Positions 34,541-45,302 of a stretch of 64,000 nucleotides of DNA are shown piece by piece. The notes below the pieces were generated by a model, which saw only the letters and a program-made list of their open reading frames with translations, was not told the origin of the DNA and did no database searches. Position 1 is the stretch's first letter, and every line of letters starts with the position of its first letter. Origin of the DNA: Patiria miniata (lineage: Eukaryota; Echinodermata; Asteroidea; Valvatida; Asterinidae); the NCBI RefSeq assembly GCF_015706575.1, contig NW_024037067.1, forward strand, positions 8,259,909 to 8,323,908. The letters run 5' to 3'. Made by a program: the position numbers and the translations under genes.

Positions 34541-35647
34541 AGGATACAGTTAAGGAAAACCTCAGAAACGTACAACACCGACAACGGAAAGCAAGACACG
34601 ACCAAGTTATAACGAATTCAAATAATTTAATTCCCATAAACCAAACTTACAATTAACTTAATACAGTTTCAATTTACATTACAGTTAACTTAATACAGTT
34701 TCAATTTACATTACACATCGAGAAATTAATACAATATAAATACCCATCACCAACTCCATCGCGGTACCGGGACAGACAAATGGAACGGGGACAGCAGCAC
34801 ACGGGAGCATCGGCGGCTTCCAGTGGGTGACGTCAGGTCCACTGATGCATACTTGGACGGCGGTCGGCACAGCACTCCCGGCTTTGAATCGCGGTGTCCC
34901 GATCCCAACCGAAAAAGCCCTGAAATTTAGTGTGTTTATGCTAATAAATACACTCGTTCAATTTTCTGGCCCGCACAATAAATACAGTTCACTTTAGTGT
35001 CAGAAAACCGCAATTGTACACTTTTAGAAAAATAAATACAGTTCACTTTAGTGTCAGAAAACCGCAATTTTATAAATTATCTTAACACCAAGAAACCTCA
35101 AAATTCTAGCGAAAAGACATCTTTGGCATAAAAACCAAATCAATAGGTTTTTATGTGCATGCATGCTGTGTAAACTTGAAACAGTTCAGTTGTAACCACG
35201 CACAATTTCACAAGTGTTCAATGATGATTTTACATTAAATACATCACAACTTACAGAATAAATCTGGCTTTTAAGGCTTGTGACTTAGAGGCATTATGAG
35301 CTCCCTCGGAAAACCCACAGCCCAACGGGTATCCTCAATCATCGGCATCGGCCGGCAACATAAACTTCCGTCGGCTTTCCCCAGAACTGGAGATCCAATT
35401 TAAAAAAGGGCCTCTGTGCCCTAAGAGACTTCCAGCTGAGTTGCTTGCCACTAAGTGACGCGCCACTCCCTAAACCTTGCTTTTATACACCCACAAATAT
35501 TTAATTGGAACGTGCCGGACCCATGCATGGGTACTGGGCGACCAATCCCATACATCACAATACGTGCGTGGTAGTCTGCGTGACAATTTACGCTTGAACT
35601 ATTTGCATATTTAACCCAAATACGGGACATGGGGACGACGGCCGTAC
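34541..35647. other. No gene; two short direct duplications
   Basis: AATACAGTTTCAATTTACATTACA occurs twice about 33 bp apart near 34660-34710. An AATAAATACAGTTCACTTTA-containing block of about 40 bp occurs twice about 53 bp apart near 34979 and 35032. It could be the decayed 5' flank of the gypsy element. Confidence 0.45.
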
Positions 35648-35870
35648 TAGTAGTGTTCCTTCGTTTTGAATGAACGTAGTACGGCAGCAGCGTAGAAACT
35701 GCTCATCGCCCAATGAAAAGCTAGACACGGTGCGCTCTACCCAAGTGTGACCGGTGTCTTTGTTGAACATCATAAACATTCATGTTTCAAAAGAGCTCGT
35801 CCGAGAGAGGCGTGAACACAGCAAAAATAATGTATAATGAAGTTCGTGGCATGGCATGGCCACACAGCGA
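35648..35870 (+). repeat. Left inverted arm of the 5.8-kb element
   Basis: Inverted partner of 41270-41488. The outermost bases form a small hairpin with the flank: GCCGTACTA (35641-35649) pairs with TAGTACGGC (35677-35685). Confidence 0.8.
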
Positions 35871-35962
35871 TGGGGATCATTTATTTATTTATTTATTATC
35901 CACATCCAACAGCAGAACAAACCGCCAATTACAGGACTGGTTAAAAAAGATTATACAATTAT

Positions 35963-35965
<3 letters not shown>

Positions 35966-35997
<32 letters not shown>

Positions 35998-36000
35998 TAC
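35966..36000. repeat. AT dinucleotide microsatellite
   Basis: About 13 TA units following an A-run. Confidence 0.9.
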
Positions 36001-36149
36001 ACAAATATGATCAAAAAGAATCATTATAAAAAATATATATTTATGTTATAAAAACAAACTAAAAACAAATTATATGTATAAAGGGATGAAACGAGCACTG
36101 TGAATTGTGATAGGAGACGATTTCATTGGATATGCATATATATATAAAA

Positions 36150-36530
36150 TGCTAAAAAGTAGTGGATAAAAAAACAAAAAACAAAAAACAGAAGACACAA
36201 CGCACATATACTTTCAAGAGACAAACACAAAGACAACAACAGAACTAACAAAACAAAATGACAAAAAGAAGAAAAAAAAGGAGAGTAAAACAAAACAACA
36301 AACGTAACTAAACAAAACAAAAACAAGACAAGACAAGGAAAACAAAGTAAAACAAAAACAAACAGAGCAAGACAGAACAAAACAAAACAAAAAACAAAAA
36401 TCCAAACCAAGCAGAACAGAACAAAACTGAACAAAAGAAAGCAGAACAAAAAAGTAAGAAAAAAATACACTATCTAAGAAAAAACAAGATAGCAAAAATT
36501 TTGTTACAGAAATAAAAATAATAAAAACAA
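36150..36530. repeat. AAAAC-rich low-complexity tract
   Basis: A degenerate AAAAC/ACAAA-rich stretch with almost no T. The hydrophobic minus-strand frames across it are compositional artefacts. Confidence 0.8.
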
Positions 36531-36939
36531 ATCACATGAAAGAAAATAAATTTGGAGAGAAGTGATGACAGTAAAAATATTAAAAGGAGTTGCAAAAAAA
36601 CGGATGGTAATACATATATTTGAAGTAATCGATGACAATTCATTCAAGTGAGTTAAAAATGAAAGCAACAATGCATTAAAAAAGTAAAACATTCATACAT
36701 TAACCACTTGTAAAATAGGTTGTGAGTTAGGAGTTAAGCGGGTAAGAATTCGATTTGTATGTCGGCATGGGTTGCATAGCTGCTGACACGACCCTATTAC
36801 ATGCATGACCATCGGAAAGAATATACAAATTAGTATTTCCAGATAAGTAATGAAATAATGTTAAAAAATAGGAGAAATGATTTTATAACGGGTAATTGAA
36901 TTAACTACTTGGGACAGAATGATGATTGCATTTAAGTTT

Positions 36940-37460
36940 GAGAATTCAGAGGAGATTCAGAGGAGAATACAACTTGCATGGGAAAAATTTGGCAAGTTGA
37001 GTTACATATTCAAGGCAGATAATTACTGCAAAAGATGAAGCGTCAACTTTTCGACCAGTGCATCATCCCAGTTCTAACATATGGCGCTGAGACTTCGGCA
37101 CCTTCAAAGAAATCAGAGCAAAAACTGCGAGTCACTGTACGGGCAATGGAAAGGATAATGACTGGAGTCACATTAAGAGAGACAGAATTAGGAACGAAGA
37201 TCTTGGAAGAAAGACAGCGGTACAAGCTTATAGTTTAGATCAAAAGGAAAAAGTAGAGTTGGACAGGACGTGTCATGAGAAGCATTATGGACCCTGAAAG
37301 TAACAGATTGGACGCTATTATCATTGAAGAGGCGGAGAGGAAGACAGCCGAAGAGATGATTTCATAGGGAAGAAATGTAAAACAACTTGCAAGAGACCGA
37401 AAAGCATGGAATGATTGTGGAGAGGCCTGCATCCAGCATCGGATCGAATTGGGCTAATGA
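36940..37460 (+). pseudogene. Non-LTR retrotransposon RT C-terminal fragment
   Basis: One frame carries EIQRRIQLAWEKFGKLSYIF. A one-base shift near 37030 leads to KRQLFDQCIIPVLTYGAETS and RAMERIMTGVTLRE, then, after a stop, SWTGRVMRS and KQLARDRKAWNDCGEACIQ. This is the characteristic post-palm region of RTE/CR1-like endonuclease-reverse transcriptases (consensus LPVLTYGAETW, QRAMERRMLG, W.GH..R). It lies wholly inside the 5.8-kb inverted-repeat element, so it was captured by it or inserted into it. Confidence 0.85.
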
Positions 37461-37871
37461 TAATGATGTATTTAATAAACTACTTTTCATACAAAGGTCA
37501 ATGTGTTTTCATTTTGATGTAATGCTATGATCTTGTTCGAGGTCTACACATGGTTCAAGATCATCACTTTCAACATGGATCACGGTTACGCAATATCGAT
37601 GGCGTTTATATCATTTTTATTATATTATATTGTATGGTAACTGCTCTACCATTTGAAAGTGTAGTTGACGAGGAACGCGTTTGGCGGTTTGTTTCATGCT
37701 TTCCTGTGTTCAGCTATACTTAATGTACCTGCACCTAACCCAAGAATGCAAATGCACTCTTCTGTTTCCTAATTTGGTCGGTGACATTCACCTCAACCCA
37801 AGAAACCTGTATGATGATCTCGTGAGTGAAGCCCCAAAGTTGTTCTGCCTGACAGGAGAAACCTTCAGTGA
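37461..37871. other. Spacer before the second array
   Basis: A frame at 37681-37935 includes LVGDIHLNPRNLYDD, faintly like the GD-x-x-NPGP start region of some LINE ORFs. It is too weak to call as a gene. Confidence 0.35.
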
Positions 37872-40560
37872 CCAACCAAAATCTCATTTGAATGTGAACA
37901 CCAACCTGAATATTATCAGACGGCGCTTTCTATGACCAACCCAAATCTCATTTGTATGTGAACGCCAACCTGAATATCATCAAACGGTGCTTTCTATGAC
38001 CAATCCAAATTTCATTTGTATGTGAACACCACACCCGAATATCATCAGACGGCGCTTTCTATGACCAAACCAAATCTAATTTGTATGTGAACACCAACCT
38101 GAATATCATCAGACGGTGCTTTCTATGACCAACCCAAATCTAATTTGTATGTGAACGCAAACCCGAATATCATCAGACGGTGCTTTCTATGACCAACCCA
38201 AATCTCATTTGTATGTGAACACCAACCTGAATATCATCAGACGGTGCTTTCTATGACCAACCCAAATCTCATTTGTATGTGAACGCCAACCTGAATATCA
38301 TCAGACGGTGCTTTCTATGACCAACCCAAATCTAATTTGTATGTGAACGCCAACCTGAATATCATCAGACGGTGCTTTCTATGACCAACCCAAATCTAAT
38401 TTGTATGTGAACGCCAACCTGAATATCATCAGACGGTGCTTTCTATGACCAACCCAAATCTCATTTGAATGTGAACACCAACCTGAATATCATCAGACGG
38501 TGCTTTCTATGACCAACCCAAATCTCATTTGTATGTGAACACCAACCTGAATATCATCAGACGGTGCTTTCTATGACCAACCCAAATCTCATTTGTATGT
38601 GAACACCAACCTGAATATCATCAGACGGTGCTCTTTCTATGACCAACCCAAATCTCATTTGAATGTGAACACCACCCGAATATCATCAGACGGCGCTTTC
38701 TATGACCAAACCAAATCTCATTTGTATGTGAACACCAACCTGAATATCATCAGACGGTGCTTTCTATGACCAACCCAAATCATTTGAATGTGAACACCAA
38801 CCCGAATATCATCAGACGGTGCTTTCTATGACCAACCCAAATGTCATTTGAATGTGAACACCAACCTGAATATCATCAGACGGTGCTTTCTATGACCAAC
38901 CCAAATCTCATTTGAATGTGAACACCACCCGAATATCATCAGACGGCGCTTTCTATGACCAAACCAAATCTCATTTGTATGTGAACACCAACCTGAATAT
39001 CATCAAACGGTGCTTTCTATGACCAACCCAAATCATTTGAATGTGAACACCAACCCGAATATCATCAGACGGTGCTTTCTATGACCAACCCAAATCTCAT
39101 TTGAATGTGAACACCAACCTGAATATAATCAGACGGTGCTTTCTATGACCAACCCAAATCTCATTTGAATGTGAACACCAACCTGAATATCATCAGACGG
39201 TGCTTTCTATGACCGACCCAAATCTAATTTGTATGTGAACACCAACCTGAATATCACCAGACGGTGCTTTCTATGACCAACCCAAATCTAATTTGTATGT
39301 GAACGCCAACCTGAATATCATCAGACGGCGCTTTCTATGACCAACCCAAATCTCATTTGAATTTGAACACCAACCCGAATATCATCAGACGGTGCTTTCT
39401 ATGACCAAACCAAATCTCATTTGTATGTGAACGCAAACCTGAATATCATCAGACGGTGCTTTCTATATCCAAACCAAATCTCATTTGAATGTGAACACCA
39501 ACCTGAATATCATCAGACGGTGCTTTCTATGACCAATCCAAATCTCATTTGTATGTGAACACCACACCCGAATATCACCAGACGGTGCTTTCTATGACCA
39601 ATCCAAATCTCATTTGTATGTGAACGCAAACCTGAATATCATCAGACGGCGCTTTCTATGACCAAACCAAATCTCATTTGAATGTGAACACCAACCTGAA
39701 TATCATCAGACGGTGCTTTCTATGACCAATCCAAATCTCATTTGTATGTGAACACCAACCTGAATATCATCAGACGGTGCTTTCTATGACCAATCCAAAT
39801 CTCATTTGTATGTGAACGCAAACCTGAATATCATCAGACGGCGCTTTCTATGACCAAACCAAATCTCATTTGAATGTGAACACTAACCCGAATATCATCA
39901 GACGGTGCTTTCTATGACCAATCCAAATCTCATTTGTATGTGAACGCAAACCTGAATATCATCAGACGGCGCTTTCTATGACCAAACCAAATCTCATTTG
40001 TATGTGAACACCAACCTGAATATCATCAGACGGTGCTTTCTATGACCAACCCAAATCATTTGAATGTGAACACCAACCCGAATATCATCAGACGGCGCTT
40101 TCTATGACCAACCCAAATGTCATTTGAATGTGAACACCAACCTGAATATCATCAGACGGTGCTTTCTATGACCAACTCAAATCTCATTTGAATGTGAACG
40201 CCAACCTGAATATCATCAGACGGTGCTTTCTATGACCAACCCAAATCTAATTTGTATGTGAACACCACACCCGAATATCATCAGACGGTGCTTTCTATGA
40301 CCAACCCAAATCTAATTTGTATGTGAACGCCAACCTGAATATCATCAGACGGTGCTTTCTATGACCAACCCAAATCTCATTTGAATGTGAACACCAACCC
40401 GAATATCATCAGACGGTGCTTTCTATGACCAACCCAAATCTCATTTGAATGTGAACACCAACCCGAATATCATCAGACGGTGCTTTCCTATGGCCAACCC
40501 AAATCTTATTTTGTATGTGAACACAAAACAAAATATTCTCAAACAGTATCTTTCATTACC
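37872..40560 (+). repeat. Second 64-bp tandem repeat array, about 42 copies
   Basis: The CTTTCTATGACC landmark recurs about every 64 bp (37931, 37995, 38060 and so on to about 40490), with occasional 1-3-bp indels. The unit includes CCAAATCTCATTTGTATGTG, AACACCAACCTGAATATCAT and CAGACGGTGCTTTCTATGA. Variation is mainly GTATG/GAATG, ACACC/ACGCC/ACGCA and GGTGC/GGCGC. Both edges contain decayed units. Confidence 0.95.
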
Positions 40561-41269
40561 ATCTCGAATCTCATTGCAATTATATGCACAAAAAAGGACC
40601 ATATGGGTACCAGGTCTGCTGTTTAAATTCAAATAAGATTTTTGGGCATCATGTCATTCAGCGACCAGAGCTCCGAGCCCCGAGCCCCTGCTATGCATGA
40701 CCAGTTTGCCCTCTCCCGATGCTCGAGAATACGCACACAGCCATGTTACGTAATACAAAATTGATCCGCTTGTAAGTTCAAACAGCTATAGCTGTCACTG
40801 AAATTATGAAAAGACAAAACTACAGAGGCCGAGGAATTGATTTGTAATATTGTATTCAATGTAGTAGTTGTTCGGGTTATTTTTTCACTCCTTGTTTCCG
40901 ACATTTCAATATCTTCACATTCCCTTTTGTTTGGCTTCTCAACTATTTCCCTGCTCTTTTAACTGTTGCCCTTGTCTTGCTATTGTGTTTAATGGCATGT
41001 ATTTTTTTCATTCATCTTCATATCGCAATTTCATCAAAAAAGTAGTGAGAAAAATATTACTAAACCAAGTAGGAAACAAATTGTAGGTCACCATTCAATG
41101 GAAGACGACCAAACTTGCGCTCTTACCCTACAACATGAAACTGTGCCCATTCATATACTTTGTCTCTAATAATCATAAACAGGGACATCTCGACCGCCAC
41201 GCAACAAAACCTGTATTCAAATAACATTCTGTTGCGCGCTTAATTCCTAACATCAACGTGCCTCCAATA
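40561..41269. other. Spacer between second array and right arm
   Basis: No gene, RNA or repeat recognised. Confidence 0.45.
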
Positions 41270-41488
41270 AAATAATGCACATCGTTGTGGCAACGTGCTT
41301 CATTATACAGGACTTTTGCCGTGTTCCCGCCTCTCTCGGACGAGCTCTTTTGAATAAATAAATATTTATGATGTTCAACAAAGACACCGGTCACACTTGG
41401 GTAGAGCGCATCTATCTTTTTATTGGGCGATGAACAGTTTCTACGTTGCTGCCGTACTACGTTCGTTCAAAACGAAGGAACACTACTA
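41270..41488 (-). repeat. Right inverted arm of the 5.8-kb element
   Basis: Inverted partner of 35648-35870. The frame KSSSERG.NTAK..YNE is readable from both arms, but this simply reflects their common sequence. Confidence 0.8.
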
Positions 41489-41820
41489 CACCCTGTATGT
41501 CTAAAACTCTGTCAGGTGTGAAACTTTAACAAAATACTCTTTATCCGAATACCCCTGGTTTAAAGTGGCAACTCATACCTTTAGCAAGTTCGCGTTTCAC
41601 TTAAACCAATTTTGGATTTCCGAATATTGCTCAATATACACCGGGATGTTTTATACAATCATAAACACCAGAATTATACAATTATCACAAATCGTCTTAT
41701 ACAATAATAATTTCCAACTACCACTTCAACTGAACTTAACACATAAGATTATTACAAACAAAATTCGTCATCTGTGACATAGTACAATGGGTGAAGCCCA
41801 TGGTCCTGATGCAGGTTAGT
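41489..41820. other. Intergenic, no gene seen
   Basis: AT-rich, nothing recognised. Confidence 0.4.
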
Positions 41821-43331
41821 ATTGTGAAATTGGGAACTCAAGATCAACACATTGTATTGCAATGAAATTGCCTGTAATATTTTGTCACGGTATTTGACAC
41901 GAAAATCCAGAAACTTGACATGAACCGCCGAAGAATTAATTGATATATAATTTAAGGAAATTGCAGTATGAAGGACACTCCGTATTTTATCGTCATGTCA
42001 ACACAGTTATTGTGAAATCGGGAACTCAAGATAAACTCATTGTATTGCAATGAAACTTCCTGTAATATTGTGTCATGGTATTTGACACGAAAATCTAGAA
42101 TCTTGACAGGAACCGCCGAAGAATTAATGTAATATAATTTAAGGAAATTGCAGTATGAAGGACATGCACTCCGTATTTTCTTGTCAGGTCAACACAGTTA
42201 TTGTGAAATTGGGAACTCAAGATAAACGCATTGTATTGCAACAACATTTCCTGTAATATTTTGTCATGGTATTTGACACGAACATCCAGAAACTTGACAT
42301 GAACCGCCGAAGAATGAATGTAATATAATTTAAGGAAATTGTAGTATGAAGGACACTCCGTATTTTATCGTCATGCAACAACTTCTTACAAAAGAGGGCG
42401 CGCTACACAAACACTGCTCACCACGCTGATCCGACGTACGTTTGGCCGTTCGAGATGTAAACTACAGTCATTGTGAAAATGGGAACTCAAGATTAACTCA
42501 TTGTATTGCAACGAAATTTCCTGTAATATTTTGACATGGTATTTGACACGAAAATCTAGAATCTTGACAGGAACCGCCGAAGAATTAATGTAATATAATT
42601 TAAGGAAATTGCAGTATGAAGGACACTCCGTATTTTCTCGTCATGTCAACACAGTTATTGTGGAATTGGGAACTCAATATAAACACATTGTATTGCAACG
42701 AAATTTCCTGTAATATTTTGTCATGGTATTTGACACGAAAATCTAGAAACTTGACATGAACCGCCGAAGAATGAATGTAATATAACTTTAGGAAATTGCA
42801 GTATGAAGGACACTCCGTATTTTATCGTCATGCAACAATTTCTTACAAAAGAGGGCGCGCTACACAAACACTGCTCACCGCGCTCAGTGATCCGACGTAC
42901 GTTTGGCCGTTCGAGATGTAAAATATAAGGTTATTGTGAAATTGGGAACTCAAGATAAACGCATTGTATTGCAAAGGAATTTCATGTAATATTTTGTCAT
43001 GGTATTTGACACGAAAATCTAGAAACTTGACAGGAACCGCCGAAGAATGAATGTAATATAAATTAAGGAAATTGCAGTATGAAGGACACTCCGTATTTTC
43101 TCGTCATGTCAACACAGTTATTGTGAAATTGGGAACTCAAGATGAACACATTGTATTGCACTGAAATTTCCTGTAATATTTTGTCATGGTATTTGACACG
43201 AAAATCTAGAAACTTGACAGGAACCGCCGAAGAATGAATGTAATATAATTTAAGGAAATTGCAGTATGAAGGACACTCCGTATTTTATCTTCATGCAACA
43301 ACTTCTTACAAAAGAGGGCGCGCTACACAAA
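41821..43331 (+). repeat. Seven-unit tandem array with alternating short and long units
   Basis: ATTGTGAAATTGGGAACTCA starts each unit at 41821, 42009, 42200, 42470, 42657, 42933 and 43120, giving spacings of 188, 191, 270, 187, 276 and 187 bp. The long units carry an extra block of about 88 bp (CTTCTTACAAAAGAGGGCGC ... GTTTGGCCGTTCGAGATGTA). The last unit ends partway into that block. No coding potential. Confidence 0.93.
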
Positions 43332-43425
43332 AACTTACATTTTCTACTTCACCAAATCACATTATACCTTGGACTGTAAAACATGCACATGTATGTGACA
43401 GTTGCAAGTAAGTGTGCATTCATAG

Positions 43426-43956
43426 TTAAAGGGAATGTACATCATTGGCTTTTGCTGTAATATTCAGAAATGAAATATTTGAGGGGTTAGTATAATAGAT
43501 CAAATATTGTTACACTGACATTTTTGAAGTTTTGTGTTCGAAAAGGTTGGAAAAACCAAGAAAAACAAAAATGTTCAGGTAGTCTGGTTCCCCGACTCCA
43601 CAAAAGATAAAATGGATCAATTTATAGATGATGGAATATTGTAAGGCAAGGGAACCAGTCTAGCTGGCCTGCACCCGTTCATGAACATGTTACCAATAGC
43701 AAACCAAATTTGGACTGAAAAAATGGTAAATTTGGAGCAGTAGTTGAAAAATAGTTAGGTTTTTCCAACGCTGGTCGGCCGACCACCGTTGGAAATGCAT
43801 ACAAAAATACCATTTTCTTGAAAATGACTTCACACCAGGTGCCATAATTTTACAAGATGCTTGAGACTGTCATTTACCAACATCCTAGTAAGGTATTTCG
43901 TAAAAACTTGGTAGTTGTATTTTTCGATGTTTGCAAATGTTGTATATTCCCTTTAA
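43426..43956. mobile_element. TTAA-flanked MITE, copy 1
   Basis: TTAA then AGGGAATGTAC at the left, and GTATATTCCCT then TTAA at the right (flanks included), with inverted ends extending to GCAAATGTTG. The TTAA flank is the piggyBac target. The interior shares AGTCTGGTTCCC and GTTGGAAAAA blocks with copy 2. No transposase. Confidence 0.8.
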
Positions 43957-44537
43957 AGGTTTTTGGTTTGTTTGTTTTTTGTTATGGAAATTAAATGTAA
44001 ATAATTATCAATGTTTGGTCCCCCCAAAAATGCTGTTTGATTTTTTCCTTTTCAGTTTCCTGAATAAGATTTTGCGTTAAGTTGTAATTAGGTTGGTGCA
44101 GTGGCACATGTACTTTCCTTGTCTTTGCGCTTCTGTTGACTCATGATGTAATTCTAAAGGTACATGTATATGTACCTTCTGCACCATAATATGGATTTGT
44201 TCCAAACATGTAATTAGAACCATTAGCGATTACCCGGAGGAAACCTTACTCAAGTGCGGGTAGGGCTGGTCCCAAATACCCTGTGGAATTATTCCGTCAG
44301 AAATGGTTTTGATTGAAAGACATATTAATCAATGAAGGTTGTTTGTTTAAAATGTGCCTACAGGCACGCTTTTTTTAACGGGCTTAAGCAACGGAATTCA
44401 GTTACGATCTACCAAAAATCGTGTACACATGTTTTCTCTGTTTTCATAAAATGTTACTGTTTAATGTTAGCCACTGAGATTCTGAGCTACAAAACTGTAC
44501 CGTACTTAATACGTGTATATTTAGCAATGTTGTTGCT
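43957..44537. other. Spacer between the two MITE copies
   Basis: No gene recognised. There is a GTACATGTATATGTAC near-palindrome near 44160. Confidence 0.4.
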
Positions 44538-45051
44538 TTAAAGGGAATATACAACATTTGCTTTTGCTGCAATTTTCAGAAATAAATGGATTTGGAGGAT
44601 AATTATATTGGCAAATATTAATACACTGACTTGTTTCACGTTTTGGGTTCGTAGATGCTAGAAAAAAAATCATATTCTTGTAGTCTGGTTCCCTGACCCT
44701 ACTTAAGAGGAAACGAAGCAATTTATAGACTCTGGGGAATTGTAAAATCAGAGAATCAGCCTAGCAGGCTTGTAGTCTTCACAGGTGTGTAATCAATTGC
44801 AAAGAAAATGCAGACGAACTAAATATGAAATATTAGGAGCACTTTTTGAAGAAAAAAAAACAGTTTTCTCCAACACAGGTCGGCTGATCAGCGTTGGAAA
44901 AATACAGTTTTTTTGAAAATGTCAGCACACCAGGAGCCACAACTTTACAGGATGATTTAGACTGTCATTCACTATCAATCCAGTTAGGTATTTCGTGATA
45001 ATTTGATCATTTCGTCTTTTGATGTTTGCAAATGTTGCATCTTCCCTTTAA
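44538..45051. mobile_element. TTAA-flanked MITE, copy 2
   Basis: Same architecture as 43426-43956: TTAA-AGGGAATATACAACATTTGC ... GCAAATGTTGC and CTTCCCT-TTAA. Diverged by many substitutions from copy 1, so the two insertions are independent and not a recent duplication. Confidence 0.8.
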
Positions 45052-45302
45052 GATGAAAAAATGCACAAACAGCAAATGACCCTACATGTAGTTACTTTAC
45101 TCCTCCTCTCGGTTTACACTTCATTACAACGGTCATGCTTTCCTTGCCATTAAAAGTAAGGATGATTTGTTCTCTGTCTCTTTGTGGTGATGACAAACAA
45201 ATCACAAATGAGTGATGTTTTTAATCATGTTCACATTGTGCATACGTGTAATGTGCATACACATGACGAACATTGCACTCTAGTGGTGCGGCATAGGGAC
45301 AG

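Larger units (their letters stand above)
35648..41488. mobile_element. 5.8-kb foldback-type element with a second 64-bp array
   Basis: TAGTAGTGTTCCTTCGTTTT at the left is mirrored by AAAACGAAGGAACACTACTA at the right. With TA as the flank, the termini are GTAGTGTTCC...GGAACACTAC. Arms of about 220 bp match in inverted orientation (GTAGTACGGCAGCA, AAGTGTGACCGGTGTCTTTG and AGAGCTCGTCCGAGAGAGGC are shared blocks). The interior holds an AT microsatellite, an A/C-rich tract, a retrotransposon RT fragment and about 42 tandem copies of a 64-bp repeat. No transposase is present. Confidence 0.78.

Noticed and set aside
28704..35647. LTR pair for the gypsy element
   Set aside because: I compared the DNA left of 30.7 kb with that right of 34.5 kb and found no convincing direct repeat. 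The right side may be truncated.
36123..36495. Hydrophobic minus-strand proteins of about 100 residues
   Set aside because: They come from an AAAAC-rich low-complexity tract; Leu/Phe/Val-rich translation is compositional.
35648..41488. CACTA-type (En/Spm) transposon because of CACTA/TAGTG at the ends
   Set aside because: The orientation is reversed: the left end reads TAGTG inward, not CACTA. TA flanks fit better with another class.
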